This document shows positions 23,788-32,163 of a stretch of 32,256 bases of DNA, piece after piece. How positions within the stretch are numbered: the first letter of the stretch is position 1; each line of letters starts with the position of its first letter. The DNA comes from Kiritimatiellota bacterium. GTDB taxonomy: Bacteria > Verrucomicrobiota > Lentisphaeria > Oligosphaerales > JAADHN01. The notes under the pieces are model-generated. The model did not search any database and was not told the DNA's origin. It saw nothing but the letters and a program-made list of their open reading frames with translations. Position numbers and translations under genes: made by a program. The stretch lies in contig JAADHN010000018.1 of assembly GCA_013151865.1 (NCBI GenBank), positions 1-32,256 of the forward strand, given 5' to 3'.

Positions 23788-26394
23788 TCAGCGTTCGACG
23801 AGGTACCAGAGCGTGCGGAACTTGGGCCCCACCGCGATCCGCCACGTGCCCGGCGCCCCACGCACGTCGACCGGGGCCGCCCGAACGCCGTGCGGATCCA
23901 GGGCATGCACGCGCGGTCGGGCCGCGCCCGGCAGAGTCAAGTCTGCCGGGAGGCCTTGGGCCACGACAGGACCGCTCCCCCATTTGTTCAGGACCGTTGT
24001 TCGCTTTGCGTCCCACTCCATGTTCGAGTTCTCCGCGCGCGTCACTGCCACGAACAGCAGTTTTGCGGAGTCCGCAACCGACTTTCCGTCCAGGGCGGCG
24101 AGCGCCACACACGCCCAGCTCCCCTCCGGCGACCTCACGGTCAGTCGGACATCGCCCAGTTCCAGGGGGGCGCCGCCGATCTCGCCCACCGCCACTCGTA
24201 GGGCAGGGGCGGCGACCCGGTACAGGGCGCGGGGCGCGGGGGTCCATTCCATGATCGGGGTCCGCAGGAGAAAACCGTCGGGGGGCGGGTCGGGAAGGGC
24301 GGGGATTCGGACTTGGGAAAGGGTCGTGTCGAAGCGGACGGCAAAGCGATTGCTCAAAACGACGGGGAGCACCAGACGCTCGAGGGGCAGGAGCGAGTCG
24401 GCGGAGGGCCATCCGGTTTCCAGTCCCTTGTCGAGCAGTTCGACGGGGAGGTCCACCACCAGCTTCTCGGGAGCGGCGGGGACGCCGAACGCGCGGAACG
24501 CTACGGCGGCGATCGGGGCGAAAACGAGCTGTGCCGAGTGATGGCTGAGTTCGAAATAGCCGTTGATTTTGTCACGGTGGGCGTACTCGGCGCGGTTGAG
24601 GTAAGAGAATTGGTAGATGGCGTCCCAATCTTGGTGCGCGGCATAGGTCGCCAGCAACGGGAACATTTCGGCCGCATGATCGTTGGGCGCCGGATGATTG
24701 TACTCGCTGATTGAGTAGGGCTTGCCTGCATAGCGATAGAGTGTCAGTCGGCGAAACGTGCCCCCTTTCGGGTCGGCCGCCATCGACGTGTTGGGAATGA
24801 ACCAATTCTTCGAATCCCAAGGCCTGCCGGGGAAACGGGGATGTTGCCAATAGGAGTGGTTGTCCACGTAGTCGCTGAGACTCCCTTCGCGTCGCAGTCC
24901 CCACAGTCCGCCGTAGCCGGCCTGAGTGTCGGCAATCAACGCCTTGAGTCCCACTTTGTCGCGTAGGTGCCGGCGGAGGCGTTTTACGTAGGCCTGTTCG
25001 GTGTCGATCAGGAAACGTCGGAAATCCGCGGCCGCCGCGTCCGGCCAGTAGGAGGCCGGAAGCTCGATTTCGTCCAGGTTTCGCGCGGATATGTCGAGCG
25101 GGCGGCGGCCCGTTCGGAGCGATATCGCGGCGAACTCGACTTCGCCGGGCATATCGCCCATGTTGAAACTCAGGCGGATCGGCATGTCCGGGATCACGCC
25201 CTTCACGCCGGTGACGATCACATATTCTTTCCACTTCGGCGTACAGGCGATTCCGCTGTGCCGCGAGACCACGGTCCAGGGGGCTTTGGCAAAGCGCATG
25301 GAGACCCCGAGCGTCCGCGGCGGATTGGCTCGGGCCCGGAAGGCGATCGTGTAAGTCTGCCCATTCTTCGCCGGTACGCCGATCTGGTGCAGTTGATATG
25401 CCCAGGAGACCTTGCCCTTCTTGGCAATACGCACCCGCAGGGCCGGTCGGCCGTCGGGCGCCTTGGCGGACGTCGCTTCGCAGACACCGGGTTTCTCTCC
25501 CTCGAGCGTCCAACCTTCCGCGCCGCGTGCGAAGTCCGCATTCTTCAACAGTTCAGGCCCCAGAGGGACCGCCCCGCGATCCCAGTTCTTCCGCGCCGCC
25601 GGCAGTGTGGTGTAGCGCCGCTTCAGCCACTGTCGCCATTTGTCGCGCAACGCGTCCCGGAACGGTTCCGGCATGGAATCCAGTTGGCCGAGTTTCAGGT
25701 TCAGCAGCGTGTTCTCGTTGTTCAGTTCCACAAAGGCGATTTCCGGGTCGTCGGCCAAGCGGAACCCGGTGTACGCGTTGCGATACCCGAGCAGGTCGGA
25801 GGCGTATTGCTCCTGCAACCGGATGAAGGGCTCATAGAAAATGTCCAGGATCTTCCCGTAGCGAAAAGAACGCGGGAGGTCCCGGATGCGTCGAAGCGCC
25901 GGATACGTTCGGGACACGTGCAGGTTGATGTTGGCATAGATGCCGTTCTGTTTGAGGTTATGGAGAAACCAGGCAAGCCGGTCCAGTTTGGCCGGATCCA
26001 ATCCTTTCTGCCCGGGCAGCCAGATGTCGCGGGCGTCCATGTGGTGGAAGCGAACGACATTGAATCCGAGCTGCGCCAAACGCCGGGCGATTTTCGGCGC
26101 GTCCGCTTTCTCCGGAAAGGCGCCCGAGAAGGTGCAATTGGTCCCCAGAAAGCGGACCCGGCGTCCTTGCCCGTCCACAAACCGACCGTCTTGCACCCGG
26201 ATCCGTCCGCGCCCCCCCGGCGTATTCAGAAACGACATATCGAGTGCGGCATTGTCCGGCGTGTCCACGGGCGACATGACAAACGGGAACCAGCCCGGAG
26301 TATGGGCGTTCACCTGGGCGTTCAGTCGGGGCGCCGGGAGCAAGGCGCCGCCGGTCGTTGCGAAGGTCAGGACGGCAGCAATTCGAGTAAACAT
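23788..26394 (-). CDS. Secreted clan GH-A glycoside hydrolase (GH5-like) with inserted CBM-like domain
   Basis: An 868-residue exported enzyme. The signal peptide occupies about residues 1-26 (ending LNA-Q). A TIM barrel begins at FLGTNCTFSGAF and includes FNVVRFHHMD, a GH5-type feature. Glu227 in ELNNENT is the likely acid/base and Glu564 in SISEYNHP the likely nucleophile. Between them, about residues 285-435, lies a beta-sandwich resembling CBM4/9 (LLKNADFARGAEGW to GEVEFAAISLRTG), so the catalytic barrel is interrupted. C-terminal beta domains follow to 868. ATG 26394 has AAGGAG 10 nt upstream. Cellulase, mannanase or another beta-glycanase activity cannot be separated by eye. It follows the FMN_bind gene by 62 nt on the same strand. 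Confidence 0.88.
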   Translation of the reverse strand: MFTRIAAVLTFATTGGALLPAPRLNAQVNAHTPGWFPFVMSPVDTPDNAALDMSFLNTPGGRGRIRVQDGRFVDGQGRRVRFLGTNCTFSGAFPEKADAPKIARRLAQLGFNVVRFHHMDARDIWLPGQKGLDPAKLDRLAWFLHNLKQNGIYANINLHVSRTYPALRRIRDLPRSFRYGKILDIFYEPFIRLQEQYASDLLGYRNAYTGFRLADDPEIAFVELNNENTLLNLKLGQLDSMPEPFRDALRDKWRQWLKRRYTTLPAARKNWDRGAVPLGPELLKNADFARGAEGWTLEGEKPGVCEATSAKAPDGRPALRVRIAKKGKVSWAYQLHQIGVPAKNGQTYTIAFRARANPPRTLGVSMRFAKAPWTVVSRHSGIACTPKWKEYVIVTGVKGVIPDMPIRLSFNMGDMPGEVEFAAISLRTGRRPLDISARNLDEIELPASYWPDAAAADFRRFLIDTEQAYVKRLRRHLRDKVGLKALIADTQAGYGGLWGLRREGSLSDYVDNHSYWQHPRFPGRPWDSKNWFIPNTSMAADPKGGTFRRLTLYRYAGKPYSISEYNHPAPNDHAAEMFPLLATYAAHQDWDAIYQFSYLNRAEYAHRDKINGYFELSHHSAQLVFAPIAAVAFRAFGVPAAPEKLVVDLPVELLDKGLETGWPSADSLLPLERLVLPVVLSNRFAVRFDTTLSQVRIPALPDPPPDGFLLRTPIMEWTPAPRALYRVAAPALRVAVGEIGGAPLELGDVRLTVRSPEGSWACVALAALDGKSVADSAKLLFVAVTRAENSNMEWDAKRTTVLNKWGSGPVVAQGLPADLTLPGAARPRVHALDPHGVRAAPVDVRGAPGTWRIAVGPKFRTLWYLVER

Positions 26395-26456
26395 TTGTCG
26401 AGTGCTCCTTTTTCGCCTTTGTTCTTTCCCCGATTTTTCCGAGACGGACGGAGCCG

Positions 26457-27104
26457 TCAGAGGGAGATCGCGGTCACGGGTGCGAGCGCCAGACCATTGC
26501 GCCGGACGGCCGCGTCTTCGATCTTCACTCCATGCAGAAGCGCGCCCAGGTCGTCCAGCGTTTCACTTACTGTTCGTGTGACCGCCTCGCATGTGATCGT
26601 GGCGCCCGTTATGGCGAGCATGGGGCGGTCCTTCTGTCGGAGGCGTTGGCCGAGGAGGGCGCGCAACCGCATCCGAATGACCTTGATGTAAGTGGGGGTC
26701 TCCGGGCTGTCGATGAACACGATCCGACTGACCCGCCCGCGCCGGGTCAGCACGATCCCGAGGTCCGACACGCCGTTGTAACCTTTGTGGCGGGCGTATT
26801 CACCGGTGATCACCAGGAGTCGGCGCCCGGACAGCAGGGCGAAATGACGGCCGGCGATCTCATAGAGTCGGGCGTGTTTTTCGCCGATCAATTCCAGGGC
26901 CCGCCGGTATCGCGCCACCACACCGAGAGAAGACGCGGGCCCGGCGGCGGCGCCCGCGACTGTTGCGGTTGTCTCCGCCTTGGCGGTCGCTGCCGCCAGG
27001 AGGCACCCCAGTGCCAGAGCGGTCAAGCGCCTGTGTCGGGTGCGATGGGATGTGGACGGCCCAACGGGTGGTTTGCCGCCGGCTCCCGATGAGGATCGGC
27101 CCAC
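26457..27104 (-). CDS. Exported FMN-binding (FMN_bind) domain protein
   Basis: The C-terminal 130 residues match the FMN_bind fold: GHKGY-like HKGYNGVSDLGIVLTRRG, IVFIDSPETPTYIKV, and the flavinylation motif ITGATIT. ApbE attaches FMN through a phosphoester bond to the last Thr of [S/D]GAT-x-T; here that is the codon at 26592-26594. The first motif position is Thr instead of Ser/Asp, so attachment efficiency is uncertain. A signal-like segment RRLTALALGCLLAAATAKA precedes the domain. The start is ambiguous: the frame opens at GTG 27335, a few bases after the upstream stop; GTG 27104 is preferred here because it gives a shorter N-region before the signal. The Arg-rich stretch before it has no family resemblance. 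An ApbE domain is encoded at 1595-2482. Confidence 0.78.
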   Translation of the reverse strand: MGRSSSGAGGKPPVGPSTSHRTRHRRLTALALGCLLAAATAKAETTATVAGAAAGPASSLGVVARYRRALELIGEKHARLYEIAGRHFALLSGRRLLVITGEYARHKGYNGVSDLGIVLTRRGRVSRIVFIDSPETPTYIKVIRMRLRALLGQRLRQKDRPMLAITGATITCEAVTRTVSETLDDLGALLHGVKIEDAAVRRNGLALAPVTAISL

Positions 27105-27338
27105 GTGTCGTCCGCATCCGACAACGCGGATGCGGCTCGGCACGGGCGCCGCCCCCGCTGCGCGCGTGCTCCGGTCGAGGTTGGCGCGATCCCGCAGATC
27201 GAAAGGGATGCGGCCCGCATACGTAAACGGCATTGCGCCGCCCGGCAGGCGCATATTCGTTCTCGGCTGTTTTCGGAAAGGCGAATTCATGTTGGAAAAG
27301 TCCGACGGCTGTGGTGTCACGTCTTTCCTGAACACAGG

Positions 27339-28910
27339 TTAAACCAACATTTTGCGAATGAGTACCAGGCGGCGCTGGCGTACTGCCGTGGCGAAGTCCA
27401 GCTCGGCGGCGACCATGTGTTCGAGGTCGGTGTCCAAGGCGCGGCGCCGGGCCAGATATCGGCGGGCGTCTGCCGCGATGGACGCCAAATCGCGGAGGAC
27501 CTCGCAGTGCTCGACCTCCGCGAATTGTTGCGGGCTCAGGACACGACGAAGACTGTCCTCGTGCAGAACGCGCATGAGATCGCGATAGCGCCGGGCCACT
27601 TCTGCGGCGAGCAGTTCGTTCTCATGGTAACTGGCGTAATAGACCGCCAGCTCTTCGATTACTTTTTCGCGTTCCTCGAGAGAGTCGAATTCACTGGTGG
27701 CGAAATCGAGGTGAGACATCATGCGCAGAAACAGGTCACGGTCGCCGTAGCAGAAGCGACGAATGGTTTCGAGAGGACCGATTCCCCGTCGCAGATCGTT
27801 CAGGAACGCCTTGAGCAAGGTCCTTCGGGAAAACTCGTGCACGCGCTGTTCCCAGTTCCTGCGATTGTCTCCCGTCAACCCGAAAAACGCCAACGCGAAT
27901 CCGTAGGCCCCGTTGGGGACCGAAAGAATGAGATCGCCGAGCACCAGCACCGGCGGGAAAAGGGCCTCCACCTTGCGGATTTCGCGCAGGAGCGCGGCCC
28001 GGCGCCAGTCGGCGGTGGCCTCGTTCGGGTCGGCCAGCAGCGCACGACTGAGGTCGACGAAGAAGTGAACGCTGCTGCCGATGTCGGTTATGCTGCTTTC
28101 GAGCCACTCGAGCAATGGCTTGTCGCCGCGGTCTTGGCGTTCCAGAAGCAGGCGGAGGTGGGCGAGATTGGCGCTTCCCGAACGCTCTCGGTCCTGCCAT
28201 GAAGTCAGGGCGTGCTTGCGCAGAAGGAGGTCGGCTTCCCGGGTGACGGCCGGCCATTGCCGCTCGATATTGCGGTCGGCAGACCACTTGAACGCCCATT
28301 CAAGCGCGCTGCGCGGCAACTCCCGCTCCCGGCGCCAAGCCCGCAATAGGTCCCGGACGAGGTCCGAATCCAGGTCGCCCCGGTTCTTTTCCAGATACAC
28401 CGTCTCCCACTCGATGCTCCTGTCCAGATCGACCCGGTGCATGATCGCAAAAACTTCCTCGATCACGGAGTAGAGAAGCTGGTTCCGTCGTCGGGCCGCA
28501 TCCACCGCGCGGATGACCGTTCGAGGGATGCGGGCTTTGTTCACGACCTTGCACCAGTCCAGCGAGGAGTAGAGGTGCCGGGGCACAAGGGCCACGGACT
28601 GCTCCCCGGCGCCCCGCGTGTCCACGTCGATATTCAACTCGCCCGCGGCCGCCAAGAGGCGGGAAGCCTGCTCGATGTAGTGGAAGTACTCGCCGAGGAT
28701 CTGCTGCTCTTCCCGTTTCCAGGGACTGCTCAGATAGGAATCGATCAAGCGCTGGGCCAAACCTGCCAATCGGGGAAAATGCCGGGAATCGGTCTGGCCT
28801 GCCAGTTGATGAAGACGTGCGAGTTCGGGGCCTGTCAGCAGGTCCGGATTGAGGCGCTCGAACACGCGAAGCCGCTCGAACAGTTCGAGATGTGGTGTTC
28901 GTCTGGCCAC
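27339..28910 (-). CDS. Unknown large helical cytoplasmic protein
   Basis: A 523-residue product without signal peptide or clear membrane segment. It is rich in Leu, Arg, Glu and Ala with long amphipathic helices (for example REEQQILGEYFHYIEQASRLLAAAGELN and EEREKVIEELAVYYASYHENELLAAEVARRYRDLMRVL). One patch, LFPPVLVLGDLILSVPNGAYGFALAFFGLTG, is more hydrophobic and could pack in a core or touch the membrane. I do not recognise a family. The start codon is GTG 28910, with GGGAG about 14 nt upstream, farther than usual. The stop lies only 3 nt before the earliest possible start of the FMN_bind gene, so the two may be coupled. Confidence 0.75.
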   Translation of the reverse strand: MARRTPHLELFERLRVFERLNPDLLTGPELARLHQLAGQTDSRHFPRLAGLAQRLIDSYLSSPWKREEQQILGEYFHYIEQASRLLAAAGELNIDVDTRGAGEQSVALVPRHLYSSLDWCKVVNKARIPRTVIRAVDAARRRNQLLYSVIEEVFAIMHRVDLDRSIEWETVYLEKNRGDLDSDLVRDLLRAWRRERELPRSALEWAFKWSADRNIERQWPAVTREADLLLRKHALTSWQDRERSGSANLAHLRLLLERQDRGDKPLLEWLESSITDIGSSVHFFVDLSRALLADPNEATADWRRAALLREIRKVEALFPPVLVLGDLILSVPNGAYGFALAFFGLTGDNRRNWEQRVHEFSRRTLLKAFLNDLRRGIGPLETIRRFCYGDRDLFLRMMSHLDFATSEFDSLEEREKVIEELAVYYASYHENELLAAEVARRYRDLMRVLHEDSLRRVLSPQQFAEVEHCEVLRDLASIAADARRYLARRRALDTDLEHMVAAELDFATAVRQRRLVLIRKMLV

Positions 28911-29117
28911 GGCGGTGATTGTCTCCCTGAACTCGAGAAGGCGTTCGGAGGGCTGTAAAGTCGACCGCCCGCTTTTCGTGCCGTCCCCGTGCCCGTGTCC
29001 GGGCGCGGACTCCGTATGACTGGACCGCGCAGGTCATCCATTCAGCGTCCGGACGCCGGTTCGCTTCAATTGCGTGCCACGGGAAACGGGGCTTGACGTC
29101 GTGGGAGTGCCCCGCAT

Positions 29118-30965
29118 TCAACGTCCGGACCGCACCCCGCCCGCGCCGCCGGGCTCGTGGGAGCGCAACACGATGGACGCGAACGCAACGGCCAGCGCCG
29201 AATTTCCCGTGTCTTTCCGGACACGCAATTCCAAACGATTGTTCGATTTCAGTTCCGTCTTTTTCAGGGGGAACTCCTGGTAGGCACGGGCGCCGACTGC
29301 CAGATTCCGCCCGCCCAGCGTGCCGACCATCACTTCGCCGCCCTGGGTCCCCAGCAGGCCGATCCGCAACACGGCACGGTCGAAAGGAATGTCCTCGGGG
29401 ACACGAATGTTCAATACAGCCGGCGCCGTCGGCGTGAGGAACAATCGGGTTCGGTCGCCGAAAAACTCGCGGGTGACACGCCGGCGGTTTGGTTTGCCGA
29501 ACGTGTTCATGCGAAAATTGATCGACGCCGTCGCCCGGGCAGGCAGGCGCAGGCGTCCCACGGCCTTCCCCCCCTGTCGTTCGGGCCTGAAAACCAGTTG
29601 CAGGCGTTCGACTCCCGCGGTCGGCGAGGGACCGATGCCCCGCACCCGGGGGCCGGTCCAGTACGAGCAGGGCATATCGATTTCCAGGGCAATCGTCCGC
29701 GCCTCCGCGGCATCGTTGAAAACCACCACGGTTACACGGTCATCCTCGACCACGGCGAACGTTGCCAAGTTGGGATTTGCGGAGTCCGCAACCACGCGGC
29801 GGCCGCGGAGATCGCGGAGGACCCACAGAAGCCAATAGACCGGGTCCGGCGCGTCCGCGCCGCGCGGCAGAAGGGTGTGACGGCGCGCGTGCAGGTCGTG
29901 GTAGAGGTTGCCCTCGATCTTGTCGGCCTGGGGCAGGACTCCCCGAAGCAGGAACCGTTCGTACGGCAGAATGCGTTTGCGCCAGATGGCGCCGGGATCG
30001 TCCAGTTCGTTCGGGGCCAGGTTGTAGTTGCTCTCTGTGATCCACACGGGCAAACGGCGATTCTGGATGTGTTCGGCTGCATTGACCAGCATTTCGACTT
30101 GAACCATGAAGTCCGCCGGCGTCACGTTGTAAACGTGAAAGTCGAAGAAATCGATTCGGCCGGCAGTTTTCTCGAGCCAGGGGAGTGTCCACTGGTCCCA
30201 GGTGTACCACGGCGCATGTCCCTTCTGGGCACGCGGCCATGCCGGGGGCCAGCAAAGAACAGGCCCGCCCACCCGGACGTCCGGAAAGCGGGCCTTGATG
30301 GCTTTGGCCACGGCATTGGCCATACGGATGTGCAGCTCGGCCGCGCTGAGGCGTCCTTTGCCGGTGCGCGGGTCTTTGTACCAGGAAGCGTTCGGCTCGT
30401 TCCAGACTTGGACCAAACGCAGGGCCGGGTCCAACTTTTTCCAGAGGCCCACGTAAGCCGCACAATACTCCGCCCATCGCTCGAAGTCCGCCGGATTGGG
30501 CGTGCCCTTGTAGCGGAGATAGGGAGGGACGCCGCCCAGGGAACACATGGGTTCCGCACCGATTTGCCGCATCACGGGCAGAAAACGGCCCGTCGGATAA
30601 CGAGCCCCGAAAAGCAGGACTTGCGTGAATTCCCGCAGTGCCGCCGGCGTGTCGTACCAAGCCGGATCAAACGTCTTGGGAGAGCACCAAGCGACGTTTC
30701 CCGCGAGGCGGATACACCCCGGGCGGAGCACTTCGAGCCGGGCGCGGTAGTCGGGGTCCGCCACGACCGACGGGAACCCTTCGAATGCCGTGATCCCGAA
30801 CAGGTTGGCCGAAACGGTCTCCGTCTCATGCAAAATGTCCGAAACACGGGCGTCGACTCGAACAACGATTTCGGGGGGGGGTGAGGCGCCTCGGGCAAGC
30901 GCCAGTACGAGCCAGGGCAACAGCCAAAAGAGACCAAATCTGGAAACACGCCGATTTGCAGACAT
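29118..30965 (-). CDS. Secreted clan GH-A glycoside hydrolase (GH39/GH86-like)
   Basis: A 615-residue exported enzyme. The signal peptide runs to about residue 27 (FGLFWLLPWLVLALARGA). The TIM barrel carries the retaining-hydrolase pair of clan GH-A: Glu190 in VQVWNEPNASW as likely acid/base and Glu311 in VWITESNY as likely nucleophile, with FFDFHVYN between them. The C-terminal part (about 390-615) consists of beta-sandwich segments, including FAVVEDDRVTVVVFNDA and a final domain ending in FASIVLRSHEP. Xylosidase/arabinosidase-like (GH39, GH51) and agarase/porphyranase-like (GH86) relatives share this pattern, so specificity is open. GAGAGG 9 nt before ATG 30965 supports that start over the open frame above it. 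Confidence 0.87.
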   Translation of the reverse strand: MSANRRVSRFGLFWLLPWLVLALARGASPPPEIVVRVDARVSDILHETETVSANLFGITAFEGFPSVVADPDYRARLEVLRPGCIRLAGNVAWCSPKTFDPAWYDTPAALREFTQVLLFGARYPTGRFLPVMRQIGAEPMCSLGGVPPYLRYKGTPNPADFERWAEYCAAYVGLWKKLDPALRLVQVWNEPNASWYKDPRTGKGRLSAAELHIRMANAVAKAIKARFPDVRVGGPVLCWPPAWPRAQKGHAPWYTWDQWTLPWLEKTAGRIDFFDFHVYNVTPADFMVQVEMLVNAAEHIQNRRLPVWITESNYNLAPNELDDPGAIWRKRILPYERFLLRGVLPQADKIEGNLYHDLHARRHTLLPRGADAPDPVYWLLWVLRDLRGRRVVADSANPNLATFAVVEDDRVTVVVFNDAAEARTIALEIDMPCSYWTGPRVRGIGPSPTAGVERLQLVFRPERQGGKAVGRLRLPARATASINFRMNTFGKPNRRRVTREFFGDRTRLFLTPTAPAVLNIRVPEDIPFDRAVLRIGLLGTQGGEVMVGTLGGRNLAVGARAYQEFPLKKTELKSNNRLELRVRKDTGNSALAVAFASIVLRSHEPGGAGGVRSGR

Positions 30966-31316
30966 TGCTTGCGCCTCTCGCAGGTACGTTGGTCTTGAGC
31001 ATGGAAATGTCATACGCAGGCACCCGTCCCGGAGCCTCCTGTTGGGCGCACGCGTCATAGAAGTCAAGCCGCAAAGGGGAATCTATCACGATACCGGCAG
31101 TTTGAAACCCAGCGCGCAGTGCCTTCGGACGGGCCGCGACCGGACCGCATCGGCATCCGAGGAGCGTGCTGCGTCGCATACACATAGTGAGGCGGCGATC
31201 TTCCGCGGCTTGCGCACACGCCGGCTTTCTTGCGTCCCCTAGAGTTGCGACCCCGGACTGAATGCGATACGGTAGAGTACCGGTTCACGGTATCCCATGA
31301 TTTTCGATCAGTCTAT
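30966..31316. other. Intergenic region upstream of the hydrolase gene
   Basis: About 350 nt without a recognisable gene. It must contain the promoter of the minus-strand hydrolase; I see no convincing boxes. Base composition becomes visibly more AT-rich near 31290-31340, towards the attC-like site and toxin-antitoxin pair. Confidence 0.4.
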
Positions 31317-31344
31317 AAATATGCCATTAGAAATATGCCATTAG
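31317..31344. repeat. Tandem 14-bp direct repeat
   Basis: Two perfect adjacent copies of AAATATGCCATTAG (31317-31330 and 31331-31344). The segment GCCATT recurs at 31444-31449 at the far end of the attC-like palindrome. An inverted TTAGCG (31341-31346) and CGCTAA (31362-31367) pair bridges the repeat and that palindrome. Confidence 0.75.
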
Positions 31345-31361
31345 CGCCGCGCTGCGCGCGC

Positions 31362-31453
31362 CGCTAACAAAACGTTCGAACGAACCGGCGCATAACGTCC
31401 GCGAACTCGCGTTCGCTGCGTTATACGTCGGTCGCTCAACTCGGCCATTCGGC
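31362..31453 (+). repeat. Imperfect palindrome resembling an integron attC site
   Basis: A strand read as single-stranded DNA would fold into one long hairpin. The left arm (31374-31397) pairs with the right arm (31419-31440) over about 20 bp, and an apical stem GCGAAC/GTTCGC with loop TCGC caps it. The left arm carries two unpaired bases, C31377 and an A at about 31384, seven apart; on the bottom strand they are G and T, as in attC extrahelical bases. The ends CGCTAAC (31362-31368) and ATTCGGC (31447-31453) match the R'' (RYYYAAC) and R' (GTTRRRY) boxes at five of seven positions each. The R' core triplet is ATT, not GTT, which argues against full activity. No integrase gene is in the window. 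Confidence 0.45.
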
Positions 31454-31482
31454 TTGATATTCCGCGAATGGAAGAGTACAAT
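31454..31482 (+). promoter_or_regulatory. Sigma-70 promoter of the toxin-antitoxin pair
   Basis: TTGATA (31454-31459), 17-nt spacer, TACAAT (31477-31482), five of six matches in each box. The predicted transcription start is at about 31489-31490, on the vapC ATG itself, so the mRNA would be leaderless. Confidence 0.7.
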
Positions 31483-31487
31483 TGTAC
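31476..31487. promoter_or_regulatory. Palindromic operator candidate over the -10 box
   Basis: A perfect 12-bp palindrome, GTACAATTGTAC, that contains the -10 hexamer and ends 2 nt before the vapC start. This placement is what autorepression by a toxin-antitoxin complex would need; binding is inferred. Confidence 0.6.
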
Positions 31488-31489
31488 AT

Positions 31490-31879
31490 ATGAAGATAGT
31501 GGCAGACACGAATGCGTTCTTGGCCGTTGCCCTGGAAGAGCCTGAGAAGAGCCAGATCATTCGAGTGACGACGGGGCACGATCTTGTCGCCCCGGAAGTG
31601 CTGCCTTTTGAGATCGGCAATGCGCTGACGGCAATGCTGAAAAGGGGAGTCATTTCAGCCGCCGAGGTACCGGCCGCTTGGAATGCAGTTCAGGCGATAC
31701 CGGTCGATCTTCGAGGCTTGGACATGCATGCTGCGCTGGTACTGGCGGTTCGATTCGGCATCTACGCTTACGATGCCTACTTTCTCGAATGCGCGTTGAA
31801 CCTGCGGTTGCCTCTCCTGACGCTGGACCGCGGCATGAAACACATTGCCCGGGAACTGAGCATCCAGATCGTGGAGTAG
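31490..31879 (+). CDS. vapC: PIN-domain ribonuclease toxin (VapC family)
   Basis: A 129-residue PIN-fold toxin. VapC enzymes are Mg-dependent endoribonucleases, often cutting tRNA or rRNA. The four acidic residues of the active site are all present: Asp6 (VADTN), Glu41 (PFEIGNAL), Asp95 (AYDAYFLE) and Asp113 (LTLDRG). ATG 31490 is chosen because it gives the family N-terminus MKIVADTN and coincides with the predicted transcript start. No Shine-Dalgarno sequence precedes it, consistent with leaderless initiation. The antitoxin gene follows after 5 nt, the reverse of the usual antitoxin-first order. Base composition is less GC-rich than in the flanking hydrolase genes, and the gene follows the attC-like palindrome directly, both signs of acquisition. 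Confidence 0.93.
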   Translation: MKIVADTNAFLAVALEEPEKSQIIRVTTGHDLVAPEVLPFEIGNALTAMLKRGVISAAEVPAAWNAVQAIPVDLRGLDMHAALVLAVRFGIYAYDAYFLECALNLRLPLLTLDRGMKHIARELSIQIVE

Positions 31880-31884
31880 ATACG

Positions 31885-32163
31885 ATGAAAGTTTTCACAT
31901 ACTCCCAAGCCCGCCAGGCTCTGGCTACTGTTTTGGATACTGCCCGCAAGGAGGAGGTGCTTATTACTCGGCGGGGCGGGGATAAATTCGCTGTAACCTA
32001 CAAGGCTCCCAGGAAATCTCCCTTCGATGTCCCCGGCATCAAGACTCGAGCCACGACCCGGGACATTTTGGAGGCCATCAAAGAATCAAGATCGCGTGGA
32101 GCCGAACATGGCACTGCACAGGACGGGGAATCCGCTGACGCTTCTTCCCCGCCTGTGAGCTAG
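31885..32163 (+). CDS. Phd/YefM-family antitoxin
   Basis: A 92-residue partner of the PIN toxin. The N-terminal 45 residues (MKVFTYSQARQALATVLDTARKEE, then VLITRRGGDKFAVTYK) have the Phd/YefM fold that dimerises and binds operator DNA. SPFDVPGIKTRATTRDILEAIKES is the flexible helix that would wrap the toxin. The last 25 residues are polar and low in complexity. GGAG 8 nt before ATG 31885 gives it a ribosome binding site, which the toxin lacks. This would favour antitoxin over toxin synthesis despite second place in the transcript (inference). Confidence 0.9.
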   Translation: MKVFTYSQARQALATVLDTARKEEVLITRRGGDKFAVTYKAPRKSPFDVPGIKTRATTRDILEAIKESRSRGAEHGTAQDGESADASSPPVS

